From Spirochaetales bacterium UBA6872 (lineage in GTDB: Bacteria > Spirochaetota > Spirochaetia > Sphaerochaetales > Sphaerochaetaceae), in the NCBI GenBank assembly GCA_002452215.1, contig DKCO01000001.1, forward strand, positions 1 to 24,887: a stretch of DNA of 24,887 bases. The letters run 5' to 3'. Shown here piece by piece: positions 23,981 through 24,887 of this stretch (within the stretch, counting starts at the first letter, position 1; each line of letters begins with the position of its first letter). The notes under the pieces were generated by a model, which saw only the letters and a list, made by a program, of their open reading frames with translations, was not told the DNA's origin and ran no database searches. A program made the position numbers and the translations under genes.

Positions 23981-24887
23981 CTACTTCCTTTTCCTCTCAA
24001 AAACAGCTACTACATTCGATATCTTATTAAAGACATCATCTGAATTTGACTCTGTCAATACTTCAGCAAAATCAATTGTGATAGTCTTGTTTTTTACAGA
24101 AACATTGTATCGTAGGATATCCTTGATTTTTAAGGCAAGGGCTATTATTTCCTTATATGTGTAATTTTCAGGGACAGCTAATGTAACTTCATTGCCTGTT
24201 TGCTTCAAGACAATACCATACTTGTCAAGTTTCCTTTCTATCGTAGTTTCATCCTGCTTCAATACAGGCGATTCTTCAGCAATAGCATCATCAAGCAGCG
24301 CTGTATCATGTCCCTCAAATTCTTCTATCACTGATAGAGGCTCATGAGTGTTTTCCTCTACTTCAGCCACTATATTCTCAGCTATATCTACATTTGGCAA
24401 AACTTCCTCATCAAATGAAGGTTGCAACTCGACAACACTTCCAGACAATTGTGTATCTTCCACTGTTTCATGCTCATCAATAGTTGCAGGAATTTCTCCA
24501 GTTTCTTCTGAAGCATCCCTTGTAGAGGACTCTGTCTGGACAGGATCCTCAAATAAGGCTACATCTTGACCTGTAACCTCTTCTGGCAACGAAGAACCAT
24601 CGGCATTTTTTACTTCACCAGACTCTGTAGCTACACCTATTGGAACATCATCTTCAATTTCAGTCTCAGTATTAGCTTTCTCCTCTTGTTTTGATTCTGT
24701 ACTCAAAGAGTTTTGTATTGGAGCTTGCTCTATAGTTTCCACTGCCTCTACAGCTTCAGGCTCTTCAATATCTGTTTCTGTCTTGTTAGCTTCCTCTGGC
24801 AATGCGTGCTCATCTGATATAGCTTCTGTGTTTGGAACATCTCTATCTTGATTTGCAACCTCTTCTGACAAAGGCTGGTCTGTGGAT
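23981..24887 (-). CDS. Acidic, repetitive protein with folded C-terminal domain (5' part outside window)
   Basis: The frame is open from the right edge to TAA/TAG at 23981, with 301 codons visible. The first 200 residues are a low-complexity, very acidic region with short degenerate repeats, for example LPEEVTGQDVALFED, LSEEVANQDRD and EEFEGHDTALLDD. About 90 residues at the C-terminus look folded: LDKYGIVLKQTGNEVTLAVP, then ITIDFAEVL, ending in a basic RKRK. I do not recognise the family. The start lies outside the window; an in-frame TTG at 24871 is not a good start. The function is unknown. Such acidic linkers often tether a C-terminal domain to a membrane or complex. Confidence 0.6.
   Translation of the reverse strand, partial: STDQPLSEEVANQDRDVPNTEAISDEHALPEEANKTETDIEEPEAVEAVETIEQAPIQNSLSTESKQEEKANTETEIEDDVPIGVATESGEVKNADGSSLPEEVTGQDVALFEDPVQTESSTRDASEETGEIPATIDEHETVEDTQLSGSVVELQPSFDEEVLPNVDIAENIVAEVEENTHEPLSVIEEFEGHDTALLDDAIAEESPVLKQDETTIERKLDKYGIVLKQTGNEVTLAVPENYTYKEIIALALKIKDILRYNVSVKNKTITIDFAEVLTESNSDDVFNKISNVVAVFERKRK

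Overview
This low-GC window reads as a chromosomal segment of a spirochaete (phylum Spirochaetota, plausibly a host-associated Treponema- or Sphaerochaeta-like lineage). The main evidence is the V-type ATPase operon in the order E, DUF2764, A, B, D, I, K, without separate C and F stalk genes, an arrangement known from spirochaetes and chlamydiae. The phylum call is an inference from gene order and protein style; no search was run.

Layout. Positions 1 to about 3443 look like part of an integrated mobile element next to tRNA-Gly(UCC). It holds a partial DDE transposase of the IS4/IS1634 type cut by the left edge, a short remnant resembling the start of an ImmA/IrrE protein, a RelE/HigB-type toxin with an XRE antitoxin, and a tyrosine integrase beside the tRNA. 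From 3650 the core chromosome resumes. It carries two tandem M29-type aminopeptidase genes (the first has lost its metal ligands), a convergent ZIP metal transporter, and the V-ATPase operon (14514 down to 7411) with a VOC-fold gene appended. A degenerate GIY-YIG gene is divergent from the ATPase operon. Then come uridine phosphorylase, a DMT-type transporter, the mutS2-rsgA pair, a zinc-knuckle/pentapeptide-like gene joined to a degenerate metallo-beta-lactamase-fold gene, and a minus-strand cluster: an acidic protein that runs off the right edge, a CmpB-like membrane protein, a YggS-family PLP protein, a small membrane protein and an RluA/RluD-type pseudouridine synthase.

How it works together. 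The ATPase residues in subunit K fit sodium coupling (inference). RsgA (ribosome assembly), MutS2 (DNA or stalled-ribosome processing) and the pseudouridine synthase form a translation and nucleic-acid maintenance neighbourhood. Genes inside operons have clear Shine-Dalgarno sequences and tight or overlapping junctions. Most genes at the head of a transcript lack one and instead have a sigma-70-like -10 box 6 to 7 bases before the start codon, which suggests leaderless mRNAs. Three convergent gene pairs overlap at their stop codons, so the genome is compact.

No CRISPR array, phage structural module or recognisable new multi-gene defence system was found. The most unusual items are the metal-site-less M29 paralogue, the degenerate GIY-YIG and metallo-beta-lactamase proteins, the leaderless promoter pattern, and a helically phased set of GAAC/GTTC half-sites in front of the integrase.
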